Of a DNA stretch of 61,101 nucleotides, positions 1 to 10,600 are shown piece by piece. The notes beneath the pieces were generated by a model. The model searched no databases and was not told where the DNA came from. It saw only the letters and a list, made by a program, of their open reading frames with translations. Made by a program: the position numbers and the translations under genes. The stretch's first letter is position 1; every line of letters begins with the position of its first letter. Source of the DNA: Planctomycetia bacterium (GTDB taxonomy: Bacteria > Planctomycetota > UBA8108 > UBA1146); NCBI GenBank assembly GCA_012269595.1, contig JAAXJX010000006.1:51166-112266 (forward strand), in the 5' to 3' direction.

Positions 1-55
1 CTCAAGTCCCCCGAGTTTCCTTCCAAAGGACTCCCCCCATTCTGCAGAGGCCAGA

Positions 56-832
56 GTGCCCGAGATTCATCGGGACCAGGGAAGAACTGTGTATTACTTC
101 GGGGATTCGCAGCCAATCCTCGAAAAACTCGGATTCTTGTCGGGTAAACCGTCTGCTCCAGCCACTGAACACTTGCCGGGGCGAACACAGCATCCCGTAT
201 ATTCGATTTCAAACTCGGAAAAGTACATGTGGAAGTTATGCCGCCGTGGAGGATTTCTGTCCCGGTTCAACCGAAAGACCTACTTTTCCACCCGGCGCTT
301 CGTGGAGGAATTGATTCTTTCTGATCGATTGCACAGATCAGGAATCCCTTCTTCCAGAGTATTGGCATTTTCGGCAACACGAATGGGGCTCGGTTTCGAA
401 GTCGCCCAAATCATCCAATTGGAAGAGAATGTCGTCTCCATCAGTGATTTGCTGGGAATCGAAAAATCGCCCCCTGCCCGACCCCAGGTTCGAAGCACGG
501 GAGAGCTGATTCACCGCTTCCACAGTGCAGGGTTTCTCCATGGGGACCTGAATCTCATGAACATCATGGTCAATGCTGATCCGAGTGCGCCGGTCAAATC
601 GCTTCTGGTAGATCTGGATCCGGGCTCTGTTCCACCGGGTGCGAACAGAACAGGAAATCTCGCCAGACTGGCCCGTTCCTATGCGAAGATCATCGACAAA
701 GGGGGCACTCGGCTAACAGCCGGTGACCGATTCAGATTTCTGTACTGTGCAACAGGGGGAGATCGCACTCTGTTGAAAGCGGCCCTCAAGCAATGCCTCC
801 CTCATCTGCCGGAAAGAGAACGCTCCCGTTGA
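56..832 (+). CDS. Lipopolysaccharide kinase family protein (Kdo kinase KdkA/InaA-like)
   Basis: A protein-kinase-like fold expected to phosphorylate a sugar of the lipopolysaccharide inner core (Kdo or heptose) on the cytoplasmic side of the inner membrane. The catalytic-loop motif HGDLNLMNIM lies near residues 162-171 and the metal-binding segment LLVDLDPGS near 183-191; both match the HGDLNxxNI and DFD-type motifs of the KdkA/WaaP/InaA family. An RRGG-type basic N-terminal region precedes them. The GTG at 56 is the first start inside the window, but the frame is open back to base 2, so the true start may lie outside. The gene overlaps or abuts mqnA and is followed by two glycosyltransferases, which supports a role in core-sugar assembly. 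The family call is fairly secure; the exact substrate is not. Confidence 0.75.
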   Translation: MPEIHRDQGRTVYYFGDSQPILEKLGFLSGKPSAPATEHLPGRTQHPVYSISNSEKYMWKLCRRGGFLSRFNRKTYFSTRRFVEELILSDRLHRSGIPSSRVLAFSATRMGLGFEVAQIIQLEENVVSISDLLGIEKSPPARPQVRSTGELIHRFHSAGFLHGDLNLMNIMVNADPSAPVKSLLVDLDPGSVPPGANRTGNLARLARSYAKIIDKGGTRLTAGDRFRFLYCATGGDRTLLKAALKQCLPHLPERERSR

Positions 833-1650
833 AACCAGTTATTGGCTCCATCGACTTCCTGAATGCGGACCCCCTTTGCAGGAAACTGGAGGATGTGGAT
901 CACCGTTGGGAAGTACTTCATGACATTCCCAGTAATTTGGCCGCAAAATTACGCCAGAAGGAATTGGATGTCGCATTGGTTCCTCAAGTGGAAGCCTGCA
1001 GATCAGAAGACTACCGGATTCTTCCCGGTCACTGCATCTCCTGTGATGGAGCAGTGGGATCGATTCTTCTCTTTGGTGACACTGAGTGGAAGGACCTGCG
1101 CACTGTTTCGGTCGACAAGGCCAGCAATTCTTCTGTAGCTCTGCTCTCTGTCTTGAGACATCTGGACGGATTACCCCCACTGGAAGTCTCTGTTGGCCAA
1201 TCGGATCTCTCCCCACTTGAAGCAGATCACAAATCAGATTCGGTTCTCCTTATAGGAGATCCGGCATTGGAAAATGCCCACTCTCCATACCACCGCCATG
1301 ATCTGGGAACGATGTGGAAAGAAAGGACCGGACTTCCCTTCGTATTTGCTGTGTGGCTGGCTCGACCTCCCATCCCCCAATGGGTAGTGGATTCGATTCA
1401 CGAATCCGCCAGGCAGGGGCTCTCAAACCGTGATTCGATGGCAAAGATCTACTGCCGGGAGAACCCTGGAGTCCTCGATTTGCCTTCCGCTCTGCATTAC
1501 CTTCATGAAAACATTCGCTATGAACTGGGTGATCGACAGGTTGAGGCTCTGAGCGAGTTCCATCGCTTGCGCTGTGAGCTGGACCCCAACCTGAACCCGC
1601 AATGGTCACCCCGATTCCTTGATGCAGATGAAATCGGTGACGACTCATGA
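829..1650 (+). CDS. mqnA: Chorismate dehydratase MqnA (futalosine menaquinone pathway)
   Basis: The MqnA/MqnD family has a periplasmic-binding-protein fold but acts in the cytosol, dehydrating chorismate to 3-enolpyruvylbenzoate at the entry of the futalosine route to menaquinone. The N-terminus GSIDFLNADPL matches the family's G-x-x-x-YLN-x-x-PL signature. Also visible are DIPSNLAAKL, the ALVPQVEA stretch and VFAVWLAR near residue 180. At about 273 residues it has the usual length. An ATG at 793 also opens this frame, but I prefer TTG at 829: it overlaps the upstream TGA by four bases (TTGA) and has GGAAAGAG about ten bases ahead. No other mqn gene is seen in the window, so the pathway must be scattered. 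Confidence 0.85.
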   Translation: MKPVIGSIDFLNADPLCRKLEDVDHRWEVLHDIPSNLAAKLRQKELDVALVPQVEACRSEDYRILPGHCISCDGAVGSILLFGDTEWKDLRTVSVDKASNSSVALLSVLRHLDGLPPLEVSVGQSDLSPLEADHKSDSVLLIGDPALENAHSPYHRHDLGTMWKERTGLPFVFAVWLARPPIPQWVVDSIHESARQGLSNRDSMAKIYCRENPGVLDLPSALHYLHENIRYELGDRQVEALSEFHRLRCELDPNLNPQWSPRFLDADEIGDDS

Positions 1651-2501
1651 TTGAACTGACAGCCACGGTGATCACCTTCAATGAAGAAGGCAACATCCGT
1701 GAATGTCTGGAATCCCTCAGTTGGGTTTCGAACATCATCGTTGTCGATTCCGGATCGACAGACAGAACCGTCGAGATTGCCCGGGAATACACAGATCATG
1801 TTCATGTCACCGACTGGCCTGGCCACGTTGAGCAAAAGAACAGGGCAATCTCCCTCGCCAAGACGGACTGGATCATCTCCCTTGATGCGGATGAGCGAGT
1901 CTCTGAAGAGCTTCGGGAAGAAATCATCCGGAACCTTCAAACCGAGCCTGATGTTCCGGGTTTTTCAATGCCCAGGCGAACCTGGCATCTGGGTCAATGG
2001 ATCCGTAACAGTGGCTGGTATCCGGATCGAAAGATCCGGGTTTTCAATCGGCGAAAAGCTCACTGGGCGGGAATGAATCCTCATGATCGAATTTCAATTC
2101 AAGGGACTCCCATGAAATTGAAAGGGGACCTGCTCCACTATTCCTTTCGCGATCTTCATCACCACATTGAAGGAATGGATTTCTTTACCGGCATTTCGGG
2201 CAAGGAAATGGACCTTCATGGAGTGCGAAGTCCACTGCTGGGAATGCTTCTCCGAGCTCCGTGGAGATTTTTCAGAATGCTGGTCCTTCAAAAAGGTTAC
2301 CGGGATGGATTCGCCGGATTCATTCTTGCAGGTCTCGGGATGATCTATGTCTTCCTCAAATATGCTTGCCTCTGGGAGAGACGCCAACTGAAGCGAAGAG
2401 GTCTCGATCCAGATTCCCAACCGAGGAATCATCGCGGCCCTGAATGGAAGCCCCCCAGAAAGTTGCCACCTTCACTGGTGAAATCCGGGGGCGACGGGTG
2501 A
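1647..2501 (+). CDS. Family 2 glycosyltransferase, LPS core type (WaaE/KdtX-like)
   Basis: A GT-A fold sugar transferase. Near the N-terminus are ATVITFNEEGNIRECLESL, then VDSGSTDRT (residues 33-41) and SLDADER (about 77-83), the nucleotide- and metal-binding elements of GT2. The EQKNRAISLA segment and the long C-terminal region with hydrophobic stretches match the WaaE/KdtX subgroup, which adds a hexose to the LPS inner core. The ATG overlaps the mqnA stop as ATGA, so it is translationally coupled. Donor and acceptor cannot be read from the sequence. Confidence 0.85.
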   Translation: MIELTATVITFNEEGNIRECLESLSWVSNIIVVDSGSTDRTVEIAREYTDHVHVTDWPGHVEQKNRAISLAKTDWIISLDADERVSEELREEIIRNLQTEPDVPGFSMPRRTWHLGQWIRNSGWYPDRKIRVFNRRKAHWAGMNPHDRISIQGTPMKLKGDLLHYSFRDLHHHIEGMDFFTGISGKEMDLHGVRSPLLGMLLRAPWRFFRMLVLQKGYRDGFAGFILAGLGMIYVFLKYACLWERRQLKRRGLDPDSQPRNHRGPEWKPPRKLPPSLVKSGGDG

Positions 2502-3610
2502 AAATTTTTCACCTGTTTTCAAACTACAAATTCACCGGGCCAGCAGATCTTGCTCTTTTGCTGGCGAAATCTCAGCAACACCTCGGCCACGAGGTCATCT
2601 TCTTCAGTGGTACCCCTCCCCATGAATCTCCCAACCACCTTTGCGAGATTGCCACTGAGCGGGGAATAGATGTCCGTTCAGATCTGTTCTTGCCGAAGCA
2701 TTTTCGATTACGGCAACTTCTGAATGACTTCAAAACCCTCAAACAGAAGATCAAAGAGGAAAAACCTGACTGGATTCATTGCCACCTCCCCAGTGACCAC
2801 CTCCTGGGTTGCCTGATAAGAGAAAAGCAATCTCCCCCCATCGTCAAAAGCCAATATGATCTGGATCCTGTAAAAAATTTACGCGGTAGATTCTGTCGCT
2901 CCAGAACAGATCTGTGGATCACGCCGACCCCATCGGCCACACGAAATCTGTGCTCATGGAAAATCAGTCAAGACCGGATTTTGGAACACCCTCCCGTCGT
3001 CGACCTCCTTCGCTTCCAACCTGAATCGAAAGAAACCCCGATTGCCAAGGACCAGGATTCGATACACATAGGAGTCGTGGCCAGAATGCAACACCACCGG
3101 CGATTCGCTGAGTTGATTCGGGGTTTCTCACTTGCGGCAAAGGAAAATCCCTCACTGCACCTTCACATACTTGGACGCGGAACCCATCAGGAGGAAGTTG
3201 CAAAAGAACCTGCCAGACAAAGCGGCTTTGCCGATCGTATACACTTCCCGGGATATCTGGATTCAAAGCTGTACCCCGGACACCTCGCCCAGATGGATAT
3301 GCTGATCTTTCTGGTTCCGGGTTCAGATGGAACATGTCGTGCCGCCCGGGAAGCCATGGCCAGTGGAGTTCCGGTCATCGCCTCCCGCCGTGGCTTGCTG
3401 CCTGAACTGATTCCACCCAAGGCGGGACTTCTCCTCGATGACGATTCCCCCGAAGCCATCTCTCTGGCAATCCTGAAGTTGTCACAGGAAACAGGGCTGA
3501 GAGGAGACCTCTCCGCCGGTGGACGTGCCCATACCGAGTCCTTCTGCAATGCGGAGACCCTGTCCCAGGCACTCGAATCAGAGCTTCAGGGCAGAATCAG
3601 CACTATTTAG
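2498..3610 (+). CDS. Family 4 (GT-B) glycosyltransferase
   Basis: A two-domain GT-B transferase of about 370 residues. The N-terminal half has the Rossmann-like opening KIFHLFSNYKFTGPADLALL. The C-terminal half has IGVVARMQHHRRFAELI, then LHILGRGTHQEEV, then AREAMASGVPVIASRRGLLPELI, the EX7E-like donor site of GT4. An ATG at 2444 also opens the frame. I chose GTG at 2498 because it overlaps the upstream TGA by four bases (GTGA), the conserved fold begins there, and the 18 residues before it are unlike the family. It ends the LPS-type operon. Confidence 0.85.
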   Translation: MKIFHLFSNYKFTGPADLALLLAKSQQHLGHEVIFFSGTPPHESPNHLCEIATERGIDVRSDLFLPKHFRLRQLLNDFKTLKQKIKEEKPDWIHCHLPSDHLLGCLIREKQSPPIVKSQYDLDPVKNLRGRFCRSRTDLWITPTPSATRNLCSWKISQDRILEHPPVVDLLRFQPESKETPIAKDQDSIHIGVVARMQHHRRFAELIRGFSLAAKENPSLHLHILGRGTHQEEVAKEPARQSGFADRIHFPGYLDSKLYPGHLAQMDMLIFLVPGSDGTCRAAREAMASGVPVIASRRGLLPELIPPKAGLLLDDDSPEAISLAILKLSQETGLRGDLSAGGRAHTESFCNAETLSQALESELQGRISTI

Positions 3611-3670
3611 AGAAAAACGGCCCTTTTTCAGAGTTTTTCCTACAGATCACCAGCCCATGTGTCGAGGAAT

Positions 3671-3698
3671 CCATTGGGCGGGAAGGACTCGCCCATGG
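3671..3698 (+). promoter_or_regulatory. Strong hairpin in the leader of the orphan membrane protein gene
   Basis: CCATTGGGCG at 3671-3680 pairs with CGCCCATGG at 3690-3698 around a nine-base loop, with one bulged T. No T-run follows, so it is not a simple terminator. It lies 43 bases before the next start and could be a processing or mRNA-stability element. Its role is inferred. Confidence 0.4.
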
Positions 3699-3741
3699 CC
3701 CCAGTGGCCTTGAAAGGCCTCTGGCCAAAAACCGAAAGGGT

Positions 3742-4320
3742 ATGGATATGAACAACGTCAACAACGGTCAAACTGCGACCAACAACATTAACAGTGTGAT
3801 TTTCCCCACGGCTCGCGTCGTCAGTGGTCTTCTGGGCTTCTATGCCCTGTGCACCATTGCCACCAACTACACCGTGACCACCAACTTTGACTTCAACGTG
3901 TTCTCCGGAATCGTCGCCATGGCAATGGTGATCTGCTTCTCGGTTTGCACTGCAAGTATGTGGAAGAACGGCTTCCAGGTCTTCTCCGGCAACGTCGACA
4001 ATGTTGTTGAGGCCAACACCTTCTGGAACAAGCTTGCCAATGGCTTCATTGTTTCCTGCGTGGTTTTTACCGCTGGTGCCTTCATCAACAGTGCCGGCAG
4101 CTCCAACATCGTCAGCGCCCTGACCCCGGCCTTTTTCCCCTTCTTTATTGGCATGTGCGCCTACTACACCTGCAAGACGGTTGCAGCCGCTTGTGCCACG
4201 ACTGCCACGGAGTGCACCGTTAATAACAACGCTGATACTGTGGTGGCTAACAGCGTAAAAAGTGTCATGTCTGACATGAATGTCATTCAAGATACAAATG
4301 CAAAGACCTACACCTCCTGA
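3742..4320 (+). CDS. Small Asn/Thr-rich integral membrane protein of unknown function
   Basis: I do not recognise the family. The 192-residue product begins with a polar Asn-rich stretch (MDMNNVNNGQTATNNINS). It then has about four hydrophobic segments near residues 22-46, 50-72, 92-115 and 122-150, and a polar C-terminal tail after about residue 155. No signal-peptide cleavage site, catalytic motif or binding motif is evident. The second ATG at 3748 has the better-spaced ribosome site (AAAGGG, seven bases), so the true start may be there. The gene is a single-gene unit between a leader hairpin and a strong terminator, which together with its C-rich, tidy codon usage suggests high expression (inference). 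Confidence 0.7.
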   Translation: MDMNNVNNGQTATNNINSVIFPTARVVSGLLGFYALCTIATNYTVTTNFDFNVFSGIVAMAMVICFSVCTASMWKNGFQVFSGNVDNVVEANTFWNKLANGFIVSCVVFTAGAFINSAGSSNIVSALTPAFFPFFIGMCAYYTCKTVAAACATTATECTVNNNADTVVANSVKSVMSDMNVIQDTNAKTYTS

Positions 4321-4349
4321 ATCGATAAAGACTACACTTCGTAAACCAC

Positions 4350-4388
4350 AAGCCTGTGGAGACTTATAAGTCTCCGCAGGCTTTTTTC
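4350..4388 (+). terminator. Rho-independent terminator
   Basis: AGCCTGTGGAGACTT pairs with AAGTCTCCGCAGGCT around a two- to three-base loop and is followed directly by TTTTTT. It ends the membrane-protein gene. Confidence 0.93.
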
Positions 4389-4455
4389 ATGTCGTGAGGG
4401 CATGCAGGCTAACCCATGGGTGAATAACTTCATGAGGCCAAGTGATTTACAATGG

Positions 4456-4484
4456 TTGAATCACTGACTTTGTAATCCTATTCT
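4456..4484 (+). promoter_or_regulatory. Candidate sigma70-type promoter with overlapping inverted repeat
   Basis: TTGAAT (4456-4461) and TATTCT (4479-4484) are separated by 17 bases. A perfect 7-base inverted repeat, AGTGATT (4441-4447) and AATCACT (4459-4465), covers the -35 box and could be an operator. A further hairpin (GCCTGA-TCGT-TCAGGC, 4510-4525) lies in the leader of the large surface protein gene. Confidence 0.5.
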
Positions 4485-4633
4485 TGTGTCGTAACTGTTT
4501 TATTAACCCGCCTGATCGTTCAGGCAGGACGTTTTGATTTATCTCTATGGGAGGTGTGTCCCCGGCACCCGTCAAAAGTGCACGTGGATTCTTCCATGGA
4601 ACATGGATTCCCCTATTTTGCCCGGGAGAAGTT

Positions 4634-7600
4634 ATGTCTCAGCTCCTTCGTCATCGCCTTGCCACTTTGCTACTGGCGATTTTTGTATTGGTAACCGGTG
4701 TCATTTGCAGCGACGTCACAGTTGCTGGCGATGCTGTCTTCGTGGATACCGCTCAAATCAAGGTTTACGGTGCGCGATCCAACTCAAATCTGGGTAAATC
4801 CGTATCCGGTGCCGGTGACGTCAACATGGACGGCTACAAAGACACCATTCTTGGTGCACCGGAAAATGACAACACATCGGATGGTCGCAGGGGTCATGCC
4901 TACATCGTATTGGGTTCCCCCAATATCGAGACTGAAATCGACCTGAAAAACCCGACACCGGGTACCACGATTAAAATCGTCGGTTCACATGCGGGAGACC
5001 TTCTCGGTTACTCGGTCTCCGACGCAGGAGACGTCAACGGTGACGGTATCTCCGACTTCCTGATCGGAGCCCCCAACTCATACGGTAGCGGTGGATCGGA
5101 CGAGGACGGCAATGGACGTGCTTACCTGATCTATGGTTCTGCCAGCCTTCCCTCTGTCATCCACGTCGGATCACTGGGTAGCCTGGGCGTCACCTTTATT
5201 GGTGGACAGGAATCGGGTCACTTTGGCTACTCTGTCAGTGGTGCGGGTGACTTCAACTCCGATGGATATGCCGATCTCCTGATCGGTGCTCCAGATGAAG
5301 AGCATGGATCTTCCAACAGCGGTGCCGCATACCTCATCTACGGGGGCATGCTCTCTGGAACCATCGATCTGAAATTCGGCCACTCTTCTGTGACTCGATT
5401 CAAAACCGGTGGAAACAGTGACAATGTCGGTCATTCCGTTGCTGACCTCGAAGACTTCGATGGTGATGGTCACGATGACATCGCGATCACTGCCATGCGT
5501 CATCCCGACGATGGTGGTGTTAACGCCGGACGGGTCTGGGTGGTTTATGGTGGAATGTCCACAGGATCCAACGTCAACCTGAACAATCTCTCGGACTACG
5601 GCCTTTCCGGCACAAAAATCCGCGTTCCCGATGGAGACCATGAGCTGGGTCAGTCTGTCGCTGGAGCCGGTGATGCCGATAACGACGGTGATTCCGAGAT
5701 TTTGATCAGCCGTTCCCTTCACGATCAGGACCCCACCACTCTGCAGACGATTGCCTACCTGGTGCGCGGATCCTCTGATCGCCCGGCAACGATTCACCTC
5801 GGTCAGGGTGGGCCCGGCATTACTGCCTACAAAACCCTCTTCGACAATGATGAAGATGGCCAGACGGTTCACGGTATTTATGACCACTCTGGAGATGGCC
5901 TCGACGATCACATCGTTGGCATCCCGAGAACCGTGATTCTTGAGCAGGAAAAAGGCAGCGCCCATCGCGTCAATGGTGGACAGGATCTTGGAGCCAATGA
6001 AGTCCTCGATCTTCACCAGCAAGAAGGCAGAGCCTATCTGGGAGTCCATGACAACCAGTCCGTGGGACGTTCCGTGGGTGGAGCAGGAGATATCAACGAC
6101 GACCGTGCCAACGACCTCGTCATCGGTGCTCCCGGTGCCAGTCCTTACGGTCGTTTCCGTGCCGGTGTTGCCTACTTCTTCCTCGGTAAGGAACTGCGTT
6201 CTCCGAATCAGGTTCAAACCAGTGCCGTCGGTCAAGTTGTGACCGTCACCTGGAACAACCGTGCCGTATACGACACAGTTGAGTTGTTCCGTGATGGCAT
6301 GCTGTTGGCCACACTCCCCGGTGATACTGAAACCTACACCGACTCAAATGTGGCCTACGGGGATCACACCTACAGAGTCCGCGGAAATCGCAGGCATATC
6401 ACGACCGTCAAGAGGTCGAGCACTATTCGTGTACTGACGCCGATTTCCAACTTCGAGTGCACCTCTCAGGGTCGCAATGTGACCCTCGAGTGGCATAACA
6501 ACGACAACTACTCTTCCACGGATGTCTATCGTGATGGGAACCTGATTGCGACCACTCCGGGTGGCGCACAGTCCTACTCTGATATCGACGTTTCGTATGG
6601 CCCCCACACCTACACTCTCGTATCTCGTGGAGACCGCAGCGAAACCTTGCCGACCCACTGCATGATCAATGTCTTGCAGCCCCCCTACCTGCCCAGCTGT
6701 TTTGCTGAGCCGAACCCGGTCAGCAATGATGTCGAAGCCACCATTAACTGGACCAATGGCCCTGACACGATTTATGAAAACATCCGTATTTTCCGCGACG
6801 ATCAGCTTCGCGCCACGATCTCCGGAACAGCGGTCACCTACACGGAAGTGCTTCCCGAGCCGGGAACCTACACCTACTCAGTGCAGGGTGTTGATGATTC
6901 CGGACGTGCACTCAGTGACAAAATCTATTGTGAAGTAGTCGATCCGATCGCACCGAAAGCTTTGGAGTGCAGCTCCATCGGTCAGATCGCATTCTTCAAC
7001 TGGGTCAATACCGATGCTTACGACACGATCATCATTGAGTTTGGACCTGCAGATGGTTCTCAACCTCCGGTGAATCTGGCCACTCTTGCCGGTAACACCC
7101 AGTCCTACCAGACAACTGTTGCTGCTCCGGGTGAGTACACCGTGTGTATTCGCGGTGAAAGCCTGATGGATCCCAACTCGCCGAACTTCGGCCAGTCCAG
7201 CCGGATCTGCTGCACCCTTTCCGTTCCCTACCCACTGGCAAACCTGACTTCGTCAGCCCAGGGTCAAGTCGTGAATCTGGAATGGGAAAATGGCGGTGAG
7301 TATGACACCATCGAAATCCTTCGCGATGGCCTCTTCCTTGCAAGCATCAGTGGTCACCTGACCAACTACACTGACAACGCAGTTCCTTTCGGACTCAGGG
7401 AGTACACCCTGCGAGCCAAGCTGCGTCAGGGTGTGACCGACGATATCAGCACCTCTATTACGGTGCTGCGTTCTCCCGAGAACTTCACCTGCCGTGGTGA
7501 AGCAGATCAGGTTCGCCTGAACTGGACCAACCCCCTTCCCAGTTACAGCGATATCGACATTTACAGGGATGGGCAGTACCTGACGAGCGTCTCCGGTGAC

Positions 7601-10600
7601 GATATGGAGTACATCGATGCTCCTCTGAGCCCGGGATCCTTCAGCTACTCCATCAAGGCACGCCTTGGAAACAGCACCAGTGATTCTTCCGATTGCGATA
7701 CGGTGATTCCTGAGCCGATCAACACGGTGGGAACCGGACTTCTGAATGGTCGCAACGTACTGATCACCTGGGCCAACCCGGTGACGGAAGCCACTTCGGT
7801 GCGCCTCTTCCGCGATGGCAATGAGATTGCCTCGCTTCCGCCGACCACCACTGCGTTCCTTGATCCGGACCTTCTGGTCGGAACCTACACTTACTGTGTG
7901 CGGGCAGAGATTGATGATAACTACAGCAGTCTTTCCTGTGCAGATGCCATCGTCCCGGCTCCGCCGACTGACATCACCTGCACTGTTGATAACGCTGTGA
8001 CCACAGTCACCTGGACCAACGGTGAACTCTACGACAACATCATCATCATGCGTGATGGTGGAACCATCGAAGAAGAAATTGCCGGTAGCGCCAGTTCTTA
8101 CACCGATACCAACCCGGGACCAGGGCCTCACCTTTATCAGGTCTTCGGCCGCATCGGTGACTTCGTCTCCGAAAGCCTCGACTGCCAGGTCATCGTGCCT
8201 TACCCGCCGGCGCAGCTGGTTTGCACTCTGGCGAATGGCACGGATTCGGTCCTCAGCTGGATCAACACCGAGCCTTCCACGAGCATCCTGATCTACAGGG
8301 ACGGAGTTCAAATCGCTGAAGTGGCACCGGATGCCGGTGGATACACGGATGCAGGTGTTGCTCCGGCCACCTACACCTACTGTGTGGTCAATGTCTTTGC
8401 CCATGCTCCCGGTTCCAAGACCAGTGCACCGACCTGCTGCGACCTGATTGTTCCGGCACCGCCGACCAATCTCACCTGCCTCTCCGTTTCCGGAGACGTG
8501 GAGTTGGCATGGGTCAACAATGATGCCTACGAAACCCTGACCCTGCGTCGTGATGGCAACGTCATTGCAGAGTTGGAGGGAACCAGCACCTCGTATACCG
8601 ATCCGCTGGTTACTCCGGGGAATCACATGTACTCCATTGCCGGAACGATTCTGGGGAATACCTCCACTTACGATTCCTGCATGGAAGATGTGCCTGCTGC
8701 GATTACGGATCTCTCCTTGAGCTCCTTCGCTGATACGGTGACCCTCAACTGGAATCACAGTGGCCCCGGCGACGAAGTGGTCATTGCCCGTGACGGAACC
8801 GTGATCGCCACTTTGAACAGTTCCGAGACCACCTACACCGATACGGGCCTTGCTGCCGGTGATTACGAGTACTGCCTGACGATGACCATCGGTGACGGTA
8901 CCAGCCCGACCGTTTGCGGATTCATTCACGTTCTTGCAAACCCGAGTGACCTCAGCTGTGTCTCCGCTGCAGGCTTCGTCAACCTTTCATGGACCAACAA
9001 CGACGCTTACGACAATCTGGTCATCGAGCGCGATGGAACCTTGCTGGCGATCCTGTCCGGTACAGACACCAGCTACACTGACGGCAGCGCCGCGGTGGGC
9101 CTGCGTTCCTACACCCTCCGTGGTGAGACCTCGACCAGCATCAGCGGAAATGACAGCTGCACCGTCGACCACTTCCTTACGGCACCGGGTAACCTCAGTT
9201 GCTCCGTGACTGCCGGAGAAGCCGACCTGTCGTGGACCAATGGTGACACATACGAAAGCATCGTCGTCAGCCGCGATGGCACCCTTCTCGAGATTCTTCC
9301 GGGAGATGCCACCAGCTACCATGATGCCACTATCGTTTATGGATCCCGTTCCTACTCCCTGGTGGCAACCGGTGGCAGTATCGAAAGTGATCCGACCAGT
9401 TGTGGCCTCGAAGTTCCGGCCATGCCGATGGACCTCGCCTCCAGTACCCTCGACGACACCGTCACCCTGACCTGGACCCTTGCGGCACCGGGTGAGGCTC
9501 AGACAGTGACACGCGATGGAGCTGTCATCGCCACCATCGGTGGTGGAATGACGATGTTCACCGACACCCCGGGACCGGGCACCTACGAATACTGCGTGAC
9601 CAACTCCATCGGCGGGAATACCAGTGCCACTGCGTGCACCGCTGCCAGAGTGCTCGCCAACATGACCGGTTTCTCCTGCAGCTCCGCTGCCGGTCTGGTC
9701 ACCATCACCTGGACCAACAACGACACCTACGGTGCCCTGTTGCTGGAGCGGGACGGCGAAAAACTGGCCAGCCTCAATGGTGATACCAGTTCCTACGTCG
9801 ATACCACTGCAGATACCGGCAACCACACTTACGAGTTGACCGCTTCTGTGGAGACGGAGAACACCACCAGTGGAACTTCCACCTGCACCGTGCTTCACGA
9901 GTTGGCACCGGTCTCCGACCTGGCTTGCTCTGTCACCGCCGGTGAAGTCGATCTTTCCTGGAACGTCAACGACACCTACGAGTCGATCAGCCTGAGCCGT
10001 GACGGTGAGTTCCTTGCCCTTCTCTCCGGAGATGCGACCTCTTACCACGATGCGGACGCGCTGGCCTTCGGTGCTCACACCTACTCTCTGGTGGCTGCTG
10101 CCGGCTCCATCGAAAGCGATGCGACCAGTTGCACCGTCGAGGTTCCGTCCACTCCCGAGAACCTTGTTTGCACCCTTTCGAATGGTGCTCAGGTTCAGTT
10201 GAGCTGGGATCTTCCGGCTGCCGGCAGTTCCGTCAGCATCTTCCGGGACGGTGCCCTGATCGACACTCTTGGTGGATCAGCCACGAGCTACACCGATACC
10301 CCGGGATCAGGTGTCTACACCTACTCGGTGGTCAACAACAGTGCCGACGGCACTTCACCGGCGACTTCCTGTGACATCGTCGTTCCGGTGCCGCTGTCTG
10401 GCCTCGGTTGCACGACCATCGGTGACGGCAACATCCTCACGTGGACCAATGGTGAGACTTACGACTCCATTGCCGTCTTCCGCAATGGTGAAAAGATCGG
10501 TGCCGCAAATGGAGGAACCGAGTCCTTCACCGACTTCCCGCTGGATGCCGGAACCTACGACTACGACCTGATCGCCAGCATCGGCAGCTCCGAGACTGCT

